Shown: one piece after another, positions 1-10,000 of the stretch
Layout of the letters: the number at the start of each line of letters is the position of its first letter
Numbering within the stretch: position 1 is the stretch's first letter
Source: Bowmanella sp. JS7-9
GTDB taxonomy: Bacteria > Pseudomonadota > Gammaproteobacteria > Enterobacterales > Alteromonadaceae
DNA length: 64,000 nucleotides
Direction: 5' to 3'
Assembly: GCF_004329715.1 (NCBI RefSeq)
Contig: NZ_JXSY01000011.1
Coordinates: 1 to 64,000, forward strand
Position numbers and translations under genes: made by a program
The notes under the pieces: model-generated
What the model was told of the DNA's origin: nothing
The model's database searches: none
The model's input: only the letters and a program-made list of their open reading frames with translations

Positions 1-10
1 TGCATGTCGG

Positions 11-106
11 AGCAAAGCGACGACGACCCCAACGGGGCGAGTATCAGGATGATACGAGTAATCCTTTGCTTATCATCTCAGCCTTAACCAGCAATGTTGG
101 TTTTTT
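11..106 (+). ncRNA. Candidate structured RNA, unit 1, with terminator
   Basis: Seen: an outer pairing AGCAAAG (11-17) with CTTTGCT (64-70) encloses hairpin CCCC/GGGG (27-30, 34-37) and hairpin GTATC/GATAC (41-45, 51-55) with apical loop AGGAT. GAGTAATCC follows at 56-64. A terminator-like hairpin AACCA/TGGTT (86-90, 98-102) runs into a T tract ending at 106. The same order of elements recurs at 201-264 with changed but still paired stem bases, which argues for an RNA structure rather than chance. A GGA in an apical loop is the known type of site bound by CsrA/RsmA, so a CsrA-titrating small RNA is one possibility; I match no family by name. Strand is set by the T tract. The 5' end is unknown and may lie left of the window. 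Confidence 0.4.
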
Positions 107-185
107 GTATCTACGGTACCTTGTGGATGAGAACCTAGGGTTCGACAGTTTTGCCGGGATGATCCGACACATTGGCATTTTTGAA

Positions 186-264
186 CGCACTTCAGTGCGG
201 CCCGCAGGGTGAGGGCAGGATGCGCCGAGTAATCCTAATAAGATCAGTTTTTAGGCTGATTTTT
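186..264 (+). ncRNA. Candidate structured RNA, unit 2, with terminator
   Basis: Seen: hairpin CGCAC-TTCA-GTGCG (186-199), then CCC/GGG (201-203, 207-209), then GGGC/GC-CC (213-216, 222-226 with one bulged G) closing loop AGGAT (217-221), then GAGTAATCC (227-235), then ATCAG/CTGAT (243-247, 256-260) running into T's. From the CCC stem to GAGTAATCC it aligns with unit 1: same spacing, same loop, same 3' tail, different stem sequences. Unit 1's outer AGCAAAG/CTTTGCT pairing has no clear counterpart. No protein frame fits both copies. Two tandem small RNAs of one family is the simplest reading; function is unknown. Confidence 0.4.
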
Positions 265-481
265 GCCTTTTATTTTGCTACTTCCATACAGCTCTCGTGT
301 AAGCAGACGAGCTTTTCTGTTCAAAGCTGCTTTTGCAAATTTGTGCTCCTTGAGGATGAAACTTTAGAATCATAATGTCGCAGCACGGATATAGATGAGT
401 ATTCGTTAGAGCCGTCACTTTACTTGCCACCCTATCCCGATCTAGGCTGTTTAAAAATCAACCATAAGGACTGTGGCGACA

Positions 482-1858
482 ATGCGAAAAAAGGCGAAGG
501 GTAGTCTGGGCAAGGTGTCCTTATCTCAAAAAGACACCGTTCAAAAAACCAAAGGTTTGCATTGGCGTATTTTTGAAAGTTTCTTGTCGCCGCTTGGCAT
601 TCTGGCCATTTGGGCCGTGATATTCAGCTTTACCCTCGACCTCGACATATTCAGCCACCTGGCTCGACAGGCAAAGTCCGAACAAATCGCTGAACTGCAA
701 ACAAGCTCAAAAGATATTGTGGTGATTGAGTTTGATGCGCTGTCCATGGCGCAGTTGGGTGACAATGCGGATGAGGCGGCAGGGATATTTCAACTTGTTG
801 ATACCCTGTTGGCCCACGCCAAGCCCAAGCAAATCGTGCTTGATTATGCCCTGATGGATAAGCAATCGACCCCGATCGCGTTTAAGGCGGATTATGCACA
901 GCGTTTGACCTGGGGAGTGGTGCCTTTCTGGCGGGGGTCGGAGAGAATTGTGCAGGGCTACCATCCCAGTGTGTTTCAACTCTCAAAACGTGACGAGTAT
1001 CGATTATCGCGCCTGCAACAGCCGTGGGGCCATCTTCATCTGGGGCTGACCCCAGGTACTCAAAACGCGGTATCCAGAATTGAACTTATTCAGAATGAGG
1101 GAGGTATGCTGACACCAAGTTTGGCATTGGCTGCCTACTGGCGCGGTGAGTTCAGTCAGCCGCTGTCCGATGCGATGATTAACTTCAAACATGGAGATAC
1201 GCCAAATTGCGAGTTGGCGCTTTTCGATAAGATGCCCCCCTGTGATCTGTTGGTCCAGCCAAATGTTTTTTATGCGCCGCCATTACCGTCTTATTTCCCG
1301 CAGTTTTCGGCATTCGATTTAATGGCGGATGATTTTTCCAGTTGGTCCTCCATGTTAGATGGCAAGTATGTGTTGATCTCATCCACCTGGTCCCCGGAAA
1401 GCGACCATTATCATAATGGACTGAGTTCCGTGTCCGACGTGATTGGCTCGATGCTAAGTATGATTGGTTTTATGGACGTGACTAAAAAAGCAGGTGCCGT
1501 ACCGGGCGTGTATTATCATGCGGCGATTCTTGAAAGTTTGTTAAATGATAACGTTGGCTTTCCAGTGGCCGCCGGTGCTTCCCATACATTGATTCATTCG
1601 GTATCCCCCGTTTTGATGTTGTTTTTGCTTTGCCTGTTGATAAAAAAGCTTGTTGCGCAAGTCGGTTTGACTCTGAACGAAGATCACCACTTCTGGTCAT
1701 TGTTGCTGGTGGTTTGTGTCATTGGTTTTCCCATATTTGAAGCACAAGCTGTCTATGCTTTATGTCAATTGAATACTCTGGTTTATCTGATGCTGCCGTA
1801 CATGATTAGTTGTGTAATCGGTACCTTTATCATTCTTGGAGCTCGACATGACGACTAG
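482..1858 (+). CDS. CHASE2 domain membrane protein without output domain
   Basis: About 458 residues. One membrane segment lies near residues 34-53, followed by an extracytoplasmic CHASE2-type sensor region to about residue 365. Three hydrophobic segments then form the C-terminus, which ends a few residues after the last one. CHASE2 domains usually sit in front of a kinase, cyclase or GGDEF module; here there is none, so the signal must pass through a partner or the membrane. The upstream GTG at 473 is only 2 nt from AAGGA (466-470), so ATG 482 (spacing 11) is preferred. Its stop overlaps the start of the next gene, suggesting translational coupling. The neighbouring exported CHAT protein makes a sensing role for that system plausible; this is inferred. 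Confidence 0.72.
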   Translation: MRKKAKGSLGKVSLSQKDTVQKTKGLHWRIFESFLSPLGILAIWAVIFSFTLDLDIFSHLARQAKSEQIAELQTSSKDIVVIEFDALSMAQLGDNADEAAGIFQLVDTLLAHAKPKQIVLDYALMDKQSTPIAFKADYAQRLTWGVVPFWRGSERIVQGYHPSVFQLSKRDEYRLSRLQQPWGHLHLGLTPGTQNAVSRIELIQNEGGMLTPSLALAAYWRGEFSQPLSDAMINFKHGDTPNCELALFDKMPPCDLLVQPNVFYAPPLPSYFPQFSAFDLMADDFSSWSSMLDGKYVLISSTWSPESDHYHNGLSSVSDVIGSMLSMIGFMDVTKKAGAVPGVYYHAAILESLLNDNVGFPVAAGASHTLIHSVSPVLMLFLLCLLIKKLVAQVGLTLNEDHHFWSLLLVVCVIGFPIFEAQAVYALCQLNTLVYLMLPYMISCVIGTFIILGARHDD

Positions 1859-2684
1859 ATTGTTGACGGTGCTTTTATTGGTCTTTAGCTGGCAGTTGTT
1901 AGCTATGGATAAAGAGCATGTCTACATAGATGCGCTGTTTGGCGATGCCTGGATATTAAAAAACGGTGAAAAAGTGCCGGTTTATAACGGGCAGCGGCTG
2001 AGCATAAAAGATGTATTGTTTGCAGATGAAGACAGTGAAATCTATCTCTCATACTGGTTGCCGGGTAAGAGCAGACTCTCCCGAATGGGATTAAGTGGCA
2101 AAGGGGCGGGTAAGTCTCTGTGGGAAATCGTCAAACCGGTGGATTTCAATCAATCTTTAGAGGGGTATTTATCAACCAATGTCATTGGTGGGGCAACGCG
2201 GAGTGACAGCCATTGTCGACTGCCCTCAACCTTACACCTGCCGCAAGGCTTTGGTTTAATTAATCTGGTTAATGCGACATGCCCACAAGCGCACAGCAGT
2301 GAAGTAAACGTGTATATTCAAGGGCGTGATCGAGATAAGGCATTAGCAAACTTCCAGTTAAACTCAAGCGAGCTCACAGCCGGTGAAAACCGATTAGTCT
2401 GGCGTGAGAACGAAAAGGTAATTCATTCCACCCTGGTTTATGTCGAAGACCGGGAGGAAATTAAAGCATTGCTTCGCAAGCTAACTGATCGTATGACGGC
2501 GACCGACTTAGCTGAAAATAAGAAATTCGTGTTGGGATTGGCCAGTTACCTGAAAGGTTATGAGTTGATGGCCTTCTATGCGTTAGTGAATGCGGGAGAA
2601 GATGACAAAGTGACGCAACTTCAATCCCGACTCATGTCCTATATGCTCAGCAACTACACACAAGTTGCACTGGCTCACAAATAA
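1848..2684 (+). CDS. Exported FecR-like hypothetical protein
   Basis: 278 residues with a cleavable signal peptide (hydrophobic core in residues 4-15, ending QLLA). Just after it is a stretch resembling a FecR-type fold (DAWILKNGEKVPVYNGQ, then a switch into acidic and hydrophobic strands). No membrane anchor or catalytic motif is visible in the rest. ATG 1848 with GGAG at 1838-1841 is chosen over the in-frame TTG 1836, which would break the signal peptide. It overlaps the end of the CHASE2 gene by 11 bp, so both are probably one operon. Its 3' end overlaps the end of the convergent CHAT gene by 10 bp. Product probably periplasmic; the FecR resemblance is weak and the role unknown. Confidence 0.55.
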   Translation: MTTRLLTVLLLVFSWQLLAMDKEHVYIDALFGDAWILKNGEKVPVYNGQRLSIKDVLFADEDSEIYLSYWLPGKSRLSRMGLSGKGAGKSLWEIVKPVDFNQSLEGYLSTNVIGGATRSDSHCRLPSTLHLPQGFGLINLVNATCPQAHSSEVNVYIQGRDRDKALANFQLNSSELTAGENRLVWRENEKVIHSTLVYVEDREEIKALLRKLTDRMTATDLAENKKFVLGLASYLKGYELMAFYALVNAGEDDKVTQLQSRLMSYMLSNYTQVALAHK

Positions 2685-5116
2685 AGGTCGAACGCACTCC
2701 AGACCCTGGGGGGATACTGTTGCATCAGTTGCTTTCTGGTGTTCCAAAGCGCGTCGGCAGGGTCAGCGTCATTCGTCATATTTTCTGATAAAAGCAGCAT
2801 AAATTTTTGCGTCTCCAAACTATTCACCTTCCAGTGGCTCGCCAATACGCTGTTTGCATTGGCCAGACTAAAAGACTCCAGCAAAGAACCCAGTGTGTTG
2901 CCTTTTCCTATGGCGTTGGCGGTGTCGCAGGCTGCTAACACAACCCAGGCTCCCCGTACGTTTAGCCTGGCGATATCGGATGCCTGTAGCAAGCCATCAT
3001 TGCCAGGTTCGGCTGATATGGGCGTTAGCGCCAGAGCGGGGTATTCGAGGTAATTATTGGGACTGGGGAACAGTGTATGGGTCGAAAATAAAACGATATC
3101 CCACTTTTTCTGCAGATTAGCCGTGACTTGCGCTTCAGTGGCCTGGGAGCCCAGTAACAAGTTCATGTTTTTGGCGCCAGCCACAAACTGTCTGGCCTCT
3201 TCTTCCGTTTCAACCAGTGGGACAAGGGTCTCCAGCGAGTCATTCCCAGACCGGAAAAAGCTATCGACATCTATATTGGGATTGCTCGCAATCAGGCGAT
3301 TGTTAAACACCGGATTGGCGACAGCGAAGCGTGCATCAAAAGTGAACGATTGATTTTCTTCGTTCGGCTGTGTCAACGTAGCCAGATTCAGTAACCTCAG
3401 TACGTTGTATTTTTCCCCTAACCAATGGCGGGCATTTTCAGCACCCACAGTTAATGCGTTAGTGGGAATGCCGGCTAGCAGTTCCTGAGAATTGATCAGG
3501 AGGTTGGTCTTTTTCTGCATGATAAGCGCGTTTAATAACAGGCTGTTTGACACGGCCGCAGACGTTTGATGGAAATCTTCATCAGCGGTGAGTAATGCCT
3601 GGCGCAGGTTGATCACCTGTTGCCTGAAGAGCTTTGCATCGAATGGCGCGCATTGTCCAATCACGTTACTTGAATCTACTCGGACTCCACAAATGCGTAT
3701 TGACGTCGTTGTCCACAGCAACAATTGTGTATCCATGTCTAACGATGTCTGAATGGTGTCGGTGGAAATTGCGCGTTTGGCAGTCGAACGCAGCAAGCTG
3801 GGATATTTAGCCTCTATTTCTCTATCAATCTGAGCTAGCTGAGTCTCTGTATCAGCAAGTAGTTGAGCAATATTGTTGCCAACGGATTGATGCAGGGAGA
3901 AGTAGCGGTTAGTCAAGGTTTCACGTTCAACGAATAACTTTCTTGCGTGCTCGTTAGCCAGGCCAGATTCCTGCGTTCTTGCCGGCGACTTTGCCGCTGA
4001 GCCTATCGCTTTAAGTTGTATGAGCGTTGTGAGTGTTTGCCAGCCATTGATGAGTTGCGACCAGTCGAGCACATCCACCAGTCGCTCCGAGCTTTGTTTC
4101 AACTTTAATAAAACATCTATTGAAAAATCCGGTGGCATTTTTCGATAAAAATTATCTAACTGGCTCAGGTAGGCGTTGAGATAGCTGTGTTTCAATTTGC
4201 TATTGCTTTCACATTCAGCCATCAACGCCAGAGCGGCAATTTGATTTATGGTCGATTCAATCTGGTTATTACGGTGTTTGGCTAGAATAAACTTCCCTTG
4301 CGCCGATTGGCAGCGCGCCTGCCCAACAAAGGGTAATCGTGCCAGCGCGTAACTGAGCATCAGTTCATCTGTGTAAGGATTTCCAATGCTGCGAGCAATC
4401 TCTTGGTCAATATCTGTTAATGCATCATCAGATATTTGCCGCTCACCAGTGAAGTGCATAAATTGCAGCCATCGCGTAATACGCAGCAGCTCCTGCCGGG
4501 CTTTCACATTACTGTTTTGTCCCTGAGTACTGGTGTAATCGAATGCTCGTGCACCATCGTAACCATGATTAAATACTTTTAAATCGGCCGCGGGATCATA
4601 TAACTGGGTATCAACCTGAGCTTTACCGTCCAGTGCTATGGCCAGTAGCAGCGAGATGGAACCGGCGTTTTGGTTAACTGAATCTTGTAAGTCGGGGTAC
4701 TCCTTCACCAGGCTTAACAATTCGCTGATAGTGGCAAGGGCCCGTTGGAACTGACCATTGAGATATTGGCTATAGGCCAGAGATAACAGGGTTTTGCTGT
4801 ACCTCTGCCGATTATACTGAATCGAGGTTTGATAGTGGCGCTTAACATCGCGCAGCAATGCCAACGCTTTGTCATTTTCAACCCCAAACTGTGACCAAAA
4901 CGTCCCTAACTGGAATTTTGCTTCGATAATTTTTCGTTCTGGCGCGTTGCATTGCTGCAGCTCGTCAAGTTTGGACACGAGAACTTGTTCGGCATCTAAT
5001 GTGTGGCTGAATATCCCAGCGACGTCGAGGGACGAAGCCTGTTGATTGACACAAATTGCATAGCAACGCCCGCATGCCAGCAAACATAATGTCAGGACGA
5101 AGAATACGCGCATCAT
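2675..5116 (-). CDS. Exported helical-repeat CHAT-domain protease-like protein
   Basis: 813 residues. The N-terminus is a signal peptide, or a lipoprotein signal if Cys15 in LLAC is used. The middle is long and helical, TPR-like, and the last 250 residues form a CHAT (caspase-like, clan CD) domain. The catalytic pair is visible: His680 in FSTHT and Cys730 in LAACDT, followed by the typical KGNTLGSLLESF and LASHWKV segments. CHAT proteases are usually cytoplasmic, as in separase-like TPR-CHAT of type III-E CRISPR; this one carries an export signal, which is unusual. Translation is coupled to the gene before it by a 4-bp ATGA overlap. Substrate unknown; the gene before it and the convergent CHASE2/FecR-like pair are the obvious candidate partners. 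Confidence 0.8.
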   Translation of the reverse strand: MMRVFFVLTLCLLACGRCYAICVNQQASSLDVAGIFSHTLDAEQVLVSKLDELQQCNAPERKIIEAKFQLGTFWSQFGVENDKALALLRDVKRHYQTSIQYNRQRYSKTLLSLAYSQYLNGQFQRALATISELLSLVKEYPDLQDSVNQNAGSISLLLAIALDGKAQVDTQLYDPAADLKVFNHGYDGARAFDYTSTQGQNSNVKARQELLRITRWLQFMHFTGERQISDDALTDIDQEIARSIGNPYTDELMLSYALARLPFVGQARCQSAQGKFILAKHRNNQIESTINQIAALALMAECESNSKLKHSYLNAYLSQLDNFYRKMPPDFSIDVLLKLKQSSERLVDVLDWSQLINGWQTLTTLIQLKAIGSAAKSPARTQESGLANEHARKLFVERETLTNRYFSLHQSVGNNIAQLLADTETQLAQIDREIEAKYPSLLRSTAKRAISTDTIQTSLDMDTQLLLWTTTSIRICGVRVDSSNVIGQCAPFDAKLFRQQVINLRQALLTADEDFHQTSAAVSNSLLLNALIMQKKTNLLINSQELLAGIPTNALTVGAENARHWLGEKYNVLRLLNLATLTQPNEENQSFTFDARFAVANPVFNNRLIASNPNIDVDSFFRSGNDSLETLVPLVETEEEARQFVAGAKNMNLLLGSQATEAQVTANLQKKWDIVLFSTHTLFPSPNNYLEYPALALTPISAEPGNDGLLQASDIARLNVRGAWVVLAACDTANAIGKGNTLGSLLESFSLANANSVLASHWKVNSLETQKFMLLLSENMTNDADPADALWNTRKQLMQQYPPRVWSAFDLYL

Positions 5117-6873
5117 TCCGGTGACAAATAATTTAATGGCTGATATTCAAGTGCAGGTGCAATCTCACTGGTAAAGTAAATCATCTGCTGGCGTTGCCCT
5201 TTGGAGATCGCCTTTTGGAATTCCTCGGCTTTTTGTGCAAGTTCGTCAGGTAAGTTCTGAGGTTGGTCTGTTACCACTTTAAACAGCGTCAGCATCGTGC
5301 CAGTTAACTCTTGCAGCACGGTATTGTCGGTTTGCCGTGCTAACTCATATGCCTTTGAAATTCTAAGCTCATTTTGTGAGTTAACGGAGCGGGCAAGTAA
5401 GGTCTTGACTGGGATGGACTCCACCTGTGAGGGCGCATTTTCTACAAACACATTGTAAGCGACGGCATACCAAAGGGTTTCTGCCTCAATCGCGTTAATC
5501 TCCGGATGCCCTTTAAAGTGTTGCACCATTGTCTGCAGGGAAGCTAATGCCTCTGATTGGTTGCCTGCGGCAATTAACAGAAAATTATTCAGCGCTTCTG
5601 TGGGAAGAAAGTTTGCACCTGCAGACGATCTGAGAGCATTCAATTCATTTTGCAGGGTGTCGTTTGTTCTGAACATGCCACTTTGCATCATTACCGCGGC
5701 ACCCATTGGGTTCGCAGCAATTTGTCGACTCATCTCGCGGCGGATATTCGCGTTCATCAGGGTTAGTTGCTGGCGAATATCATGGAAACTGGTGTGATTA
5801 AATTCACTTCTTTGCTGCTGTGGTGTGCCTGCCAGCAGGCTGGCGCCCACTTGAATCGCATTTTGTAAATTCGGCAGCGCGTCATCAGCATTGCCACTTT
5901 GCAGGCTTTTCTTGGCTTGTTGCAGATACATATAAACCGGTTGATATGGCAACATGCCAGCCGCATTCAACTTGAACAAAAACGGCGCGACGTTGGCATT
6001 GCCCAGATTATTGGTATTTTGTGCTGATGCCATGCCATCGAGATTTAACGTGGACAGTGAAACCTGTTCCCCCGCCATCCAGCGCCTTTTGAAATCTTGC
6101 CGCTGTGATGCGTTCAAAGATAAATACTGATCCTGAAACTCACCAAACGGTGTCTTGGTGACGGACGTGGTCATTTTTTTAAACATGCCCGACTGACCAA
6201 TACAATCTGCAGAGACTGCATTAGGATGCTGAAATGATTGCTGGCCTCTTTCTAAAAGCGCGGACCTGAACTCAGCGGTAATTTGATTGGTTTGGCGACG
6301 CATGTTTTCGTCCATCGCTGATTTATCCGCGTCGCTCATTTGCATATAAGCCTTGCCATCAAGCTTTTGATTCATTTCCAGCAGCTTTTGCATCATGGCT
6401 TGCTGCTGCGCTTTAATGGCATCGTCGGCGGAGCCAGGCGACGCCTGTCGTTCTGCTACTTGAGTCAATGCCATTTGCTTCTTAAAGCATTCTTCTAATT
6501 GGACTTTGTCGTTCGGATCGATTAAATCCTGAACTGTTTTTTGACGGGTTGCTAATGCGTCGGGATTGAAATGTGTCTCCCATAAAACAGGAAGATTCGC
6601 CAGATGCACAGCCTGAATATTCTCAATCGCTTCTTCCAACTGCTCTGAGCCAGCGACATATTCAGCATTATCAAGGGCATACATGGCGAGTGCTGTGCGG
6701 CATAAGGACTCAGTAAGATGGTCGGATTCCGCTGCACAGGTACTTGGTTTTAGAGTGGAGAAGACGGATGTATCAAGCTGTTGAAGGTATTTCACAACTG
6801 ATGTTTGAGTATCTGCACCGGCAGAATGACTAACAAACGTTGCAACCACAGCGATTCGAAGGGCTGTTTTCAT
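5113..6873 (-). CDS. Exported helical protein, partner of CHAT protein
   Basis: 586 residues: signal peptide (MKTALRIAVVATFVSHSAGA), then almost entirely helical sequence rich in Gln, Ala and Asn, with TPR-like stretches around residues 310-350 and 430-480 and a Met/Gln-rich segment near 160-190. I recognise no family. ATG 6873 has GGA about 9 nt upstream. It is the first gene of the operon and its stop overlaps the CHAT gene start as ATGA, so the two are made together. Being exported with the CHAT protein, it could be a scaffold, regulator or substrate; none of these can be read from sequence alone. Confidence 0.6.
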   Translation of the reverse strand: MKTALRIAVVATFVSHSAGADTQTSVVKYLQQLDTSVFSTLKPSTCAAESDHLTESLCRTALAMYALDNAEYVAGSEQLEEAIENIQAVHLANLPVLWETHFNPDALATRQKTVQDLIDPNDKVQLEECFKKQMALTQVAERQASPGSADDAIKAQQQAMMQKLLEMNQKLDGKAYMQMSDADKSAMDENMRRQTNQITAEFRSALLERGQQSFQHPNAVSADCIGQSGMFKKMTTSVTKTPFGEFQDQYLSLNASQRQDFKRRWMAGEQVSLSTLNLDGMASAQNTNNLGNANVAPFLFKLNAAGMLPYQPVYMYLQQAKKSLQSGNADDALPNLQNAIQVGASLLAGTPQQQRSEFNHTSFHDIRQQLTLMNANIRREMSRQIAANPMGAAVMMQSGMFRTNDTLQNELNALRSSAGANFLPTEALNNFLLIAAGNQSEALASLQTMVQHFKGHPEINAIEAETLWYAVAYNVFVENAPSQVESIPVKTLLARSVNSQNELRISKAYELARQTDNTVLQELTGTMLTLFKVVTDQPQNLPDELAQKAEEFQKAISKGQRQQMIYFTSEIAPALEYQPLNYLSPE

Positions 6874-7076
6874 GGCGTCCGTTCCAGTTCAAAGTGTTGT
6901 TCAAAATATAAACAGATGGTTTGCAAGATACAAATTTTAGGGATGAGTATTGATTTGCTCATGATGTGTAGTGATATAGGTTAAGTTGCCAGGCTGAGTA
7001 GTGGTTAACCGTACTATTTAGTTATTGGTGGTTGTCGTGAAAACCAGGATGTCTATGGGAAGACGATCCCGGTTGA

Positions 7077-10000
7077 TTACTCCTCAGTCCGTTCCAGCAA
7101 AAGTCGCTCAATCAGCTTTTGATGCTCCTCCCCAGCAAACTCCTGAATATACCGCACAAAATCCATCGCATTAGCGGGCGGATTGGGGTAACTGTGGTGT
7201 TGCCACAGCGCGCGCAATGCGTTGAGAATAACCTCGTCACCCAGCTCCTTGCGCAGCCGCGCAAATACTACAGTGGCCTGGGAATATTGTTGAAAGCTCT
7301 TGCTTGCATCCACCATTGCCGGCAACGGGCCAAAATGATTGCGGTGGGCTTGATCAAAGCGCTGCTGCTCGTAATCGACCAACGCCTGCATGGCTTGTTG
7401 TCCGTAGCGCTGTTCAATCACTACCAGTTCAACATATTTTGCCAGTGACTCGATAAGAAACGCGCTGTCTTGTGGCTCACCATTGCCGATGTCGTGGCCA
7501 AACCATTGGTGTGCGGTTTCGTGCACCGTGCGGCGATAGCGCTGATCAAAGCCCGCCTTGGCATTGGGGTGGGCGCGAAAGCCGTGATCGTGATTAATCA
7601 ATATCAGTTGCGGCAGTGCATAGCCACTTAAGCCAATCTCAGGCATGGCGATCAGGTTCAGTTGCGACGCGCGGTACGGTGCAAGGTTTTGCGCAAACCA
7701 GTCGAGTGTATCTGTCATTGCCTGCATATGCAGCGGCACGGCCGCACTGGCAGGATCGACAAATACATTCAGGTTTACACCATTGTGCTCGCTGCGGGTG
7801 ACCAGCGCAGGCAGGCTAAACCAGGCCGGAATCGCGCGTATGGGCGAGCGGGTTTGGTAAGTGTAGGTATGGCGTTCACCTTGTTGCTGGTGGTCGGTTA
7901 ATTTGCCCTGACTTAGCGCGACTTGGTCGCGATTGGTGCTCAGTGTGCTGGTTAGGGTGATCCAGTCATAGCTGCCTCGCGGTGCATCGGCGTTGGCAAA
8001 TAGCATTGAAGGGGGCACTTTTTTATACAAAGGCAAACCATGATCAGCGCGGAGATGCTCATCCGTGAGTTCATAGGTGGTCTGATAACCAAGGGTGGGG
8101 ATGAGTGGCACCGAACGCAGGTAGCTCATTGCCGGTGTCACAAATTGTTGTCCGCTCACCGGCCAGAGTTCGGGCTGCTGGTAACTGAATGCAGCGCTGA
8201 ACTGGCGGGTTTCACCAGGTTGCATTGGCACCCGCAGGCGGTAAATGGTTTGGTTTAATTCAGGGTAGCTGTGGAGTATGTCGGCATCTGGAACGGCCAA
8301 CTCAGCGGCATGGTAAAACGCCGCACGGCCGATGAGGATGTCGCGGATAGGCTTACTGTGCGGATTGGTCAGGGTATAGCGCAGTGCTAGCTCAGCGTTT
8401 TGCGCCTCAGGGTAAAAGTCTATCCTGGCATCAATATGGCTGATGACCGGCTGGAGTGCATCGCGCCATTGGCCCAGTGATTTTTCGTAGTTGGCTTTAA
8501 ACGCTTCGCGTTTGACCGAATTGTACAGTGGCCGCTCTTCAGTGAGTTGCAGATGCAATTGCCAGAACACGCCAACGCACAGTAATGCGGGCAGTGCCAG
8601 CCAATAAGTTTTTTGCGTTGAACGGACTACCGGCAAGCCGCTACCACGGTGGCTTAGCGCGCTGGCGAATATTAGCGCCGTGCAGGCAAACAGCAACCAG
8701 GCGCGCATGTAAGGCCAGAACGCCTGGGCGCTGGCGGTATAACCCCAGAAATCATCGGCGGGTTGCAGTGGTGTCCAGCCCGGATTCCATAACGTGTGTG
8801 GCATGCCCAGCCAGGCCATGATAGGGGTAAATTTTAACAGCAGAATTATTGCCATACCGCCCGCCGCCAGTGCGGAGGAGCGTAGGCTATGTTGCAGCGC
8901 AATAAACAGCATGCCGATAACCAGCAGACTCAGGCCATTTGCGCCCAAGGCTACCCCATAACTTTGCAGTGAGACGCTGCTTTGCAAAAACAGTTCGGCG
9001 AAGCCAGTGCCCACCGCACTGAGCAGCAGCAATAACGCCAGCATGGTTGCCAACGTGAGTGCATCCAGCCACACCAACCAAATAGATCGCAGTGGCGTGG
9101 CGGCCAGCACTTCGGCAAAGTGCGCCCTCTGGGCGCGCCGACCAATCTGCCAAGCCCACCAGGCCAGCAGGACACAACCCAACAGCGGCAACATATCAAA
9201 TGCGTAACTTCTCAGCGCATCGTTACTGCTGGCGGCATGGATGGAAAACGGCTCCACATAAGCAGCGGATGACGCCGCCGTGTTAAATACCAGTACCGAC
9301 CAGCCCAGTAGCAGGACGATATTGATGCGCTGCGAAAGTAAATGCCTGACAGTCTGCCCCCACAGGGTGAGTAAATGGCTGAAACCGGGTGGTTGTGTAC
9401 TGACAGCCTTGTATACCTTGCTGCTCTGCAAAACGTCGGTACTTTCACGCTCGCGGCGGCTTTTTATTGCGCGTTTAACCGCTGCAAACTGGCATAACCA
9501 CACCCCGCCCACAGCCGCCGATGCAGTAAACAGCAAACGATTCATCCAGATGGCGAGGCTTGTGTCGGTACTATGGCCGTTCAGGGCCTTAATGTGCGCC
9601 GTGATGCCGAACGGGTCGAGCCATAACATACAGGCATACAACAGCTCACTGCTGATGGTACTGCCGGCCAGGATTGGATTGCCGGTGAGGCTGGCCAGGT
9701 ACAAATAACCCATCCACAGTCCGCCAAACAGCAGGTAGCTGACGCCGGCTGAGAGGCGCAGCGACACAGCCTGGGCCAGGGTGGTGAGCAGCAATGCGGC
9801 CGGTACGCTGTAAAACAGGGTGTAAGTGAATAACGCACTGAATAACCCGCTAAGCGAGGGTTGGTTGAATAAAATCACCAGGTTGCTGAGCAAAGCCGAG
9901 GTAACCAACAAGCTGGCGAGCACCAACAGTCGGCTGAGATTACGCCGGAATAAGCTGGTAGGGGTGGCGTGAATGATTTCGTCCATCTGCCACTGGCTAT

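Noticed and set aside
131-170. tRNA-like segment with GGTTCGA
   Set aside because: Only the T-loop-like bases match; acceptor, D and anticodon arms cannot be formed.
186-235. Integron attC or recombination site at the left edge
   Set aside because: The conserved attC core (GTTRRRY and its complement) is not present and no cassette gene is attached.
172-375. 67-residue plus-strand frame over the second RNA unit
   Set aside because: No ribosome site, it runs through two hairpins and a T tract, and its sequence has no protein-like pattern.
541-1700. Several minus-strand frames inside the CHASE2 gene
   Set aside because: They have no ribosome sites, overlap a gene with good coding structure, and look like shadow frames.
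8585-9708. Plus-strand frames inside the permease/M1 gene
   Set aside because: Cys/Arg/Trp-rich composition typical of antisense of GC-rich coding sequence; no starts with ribosome sites.
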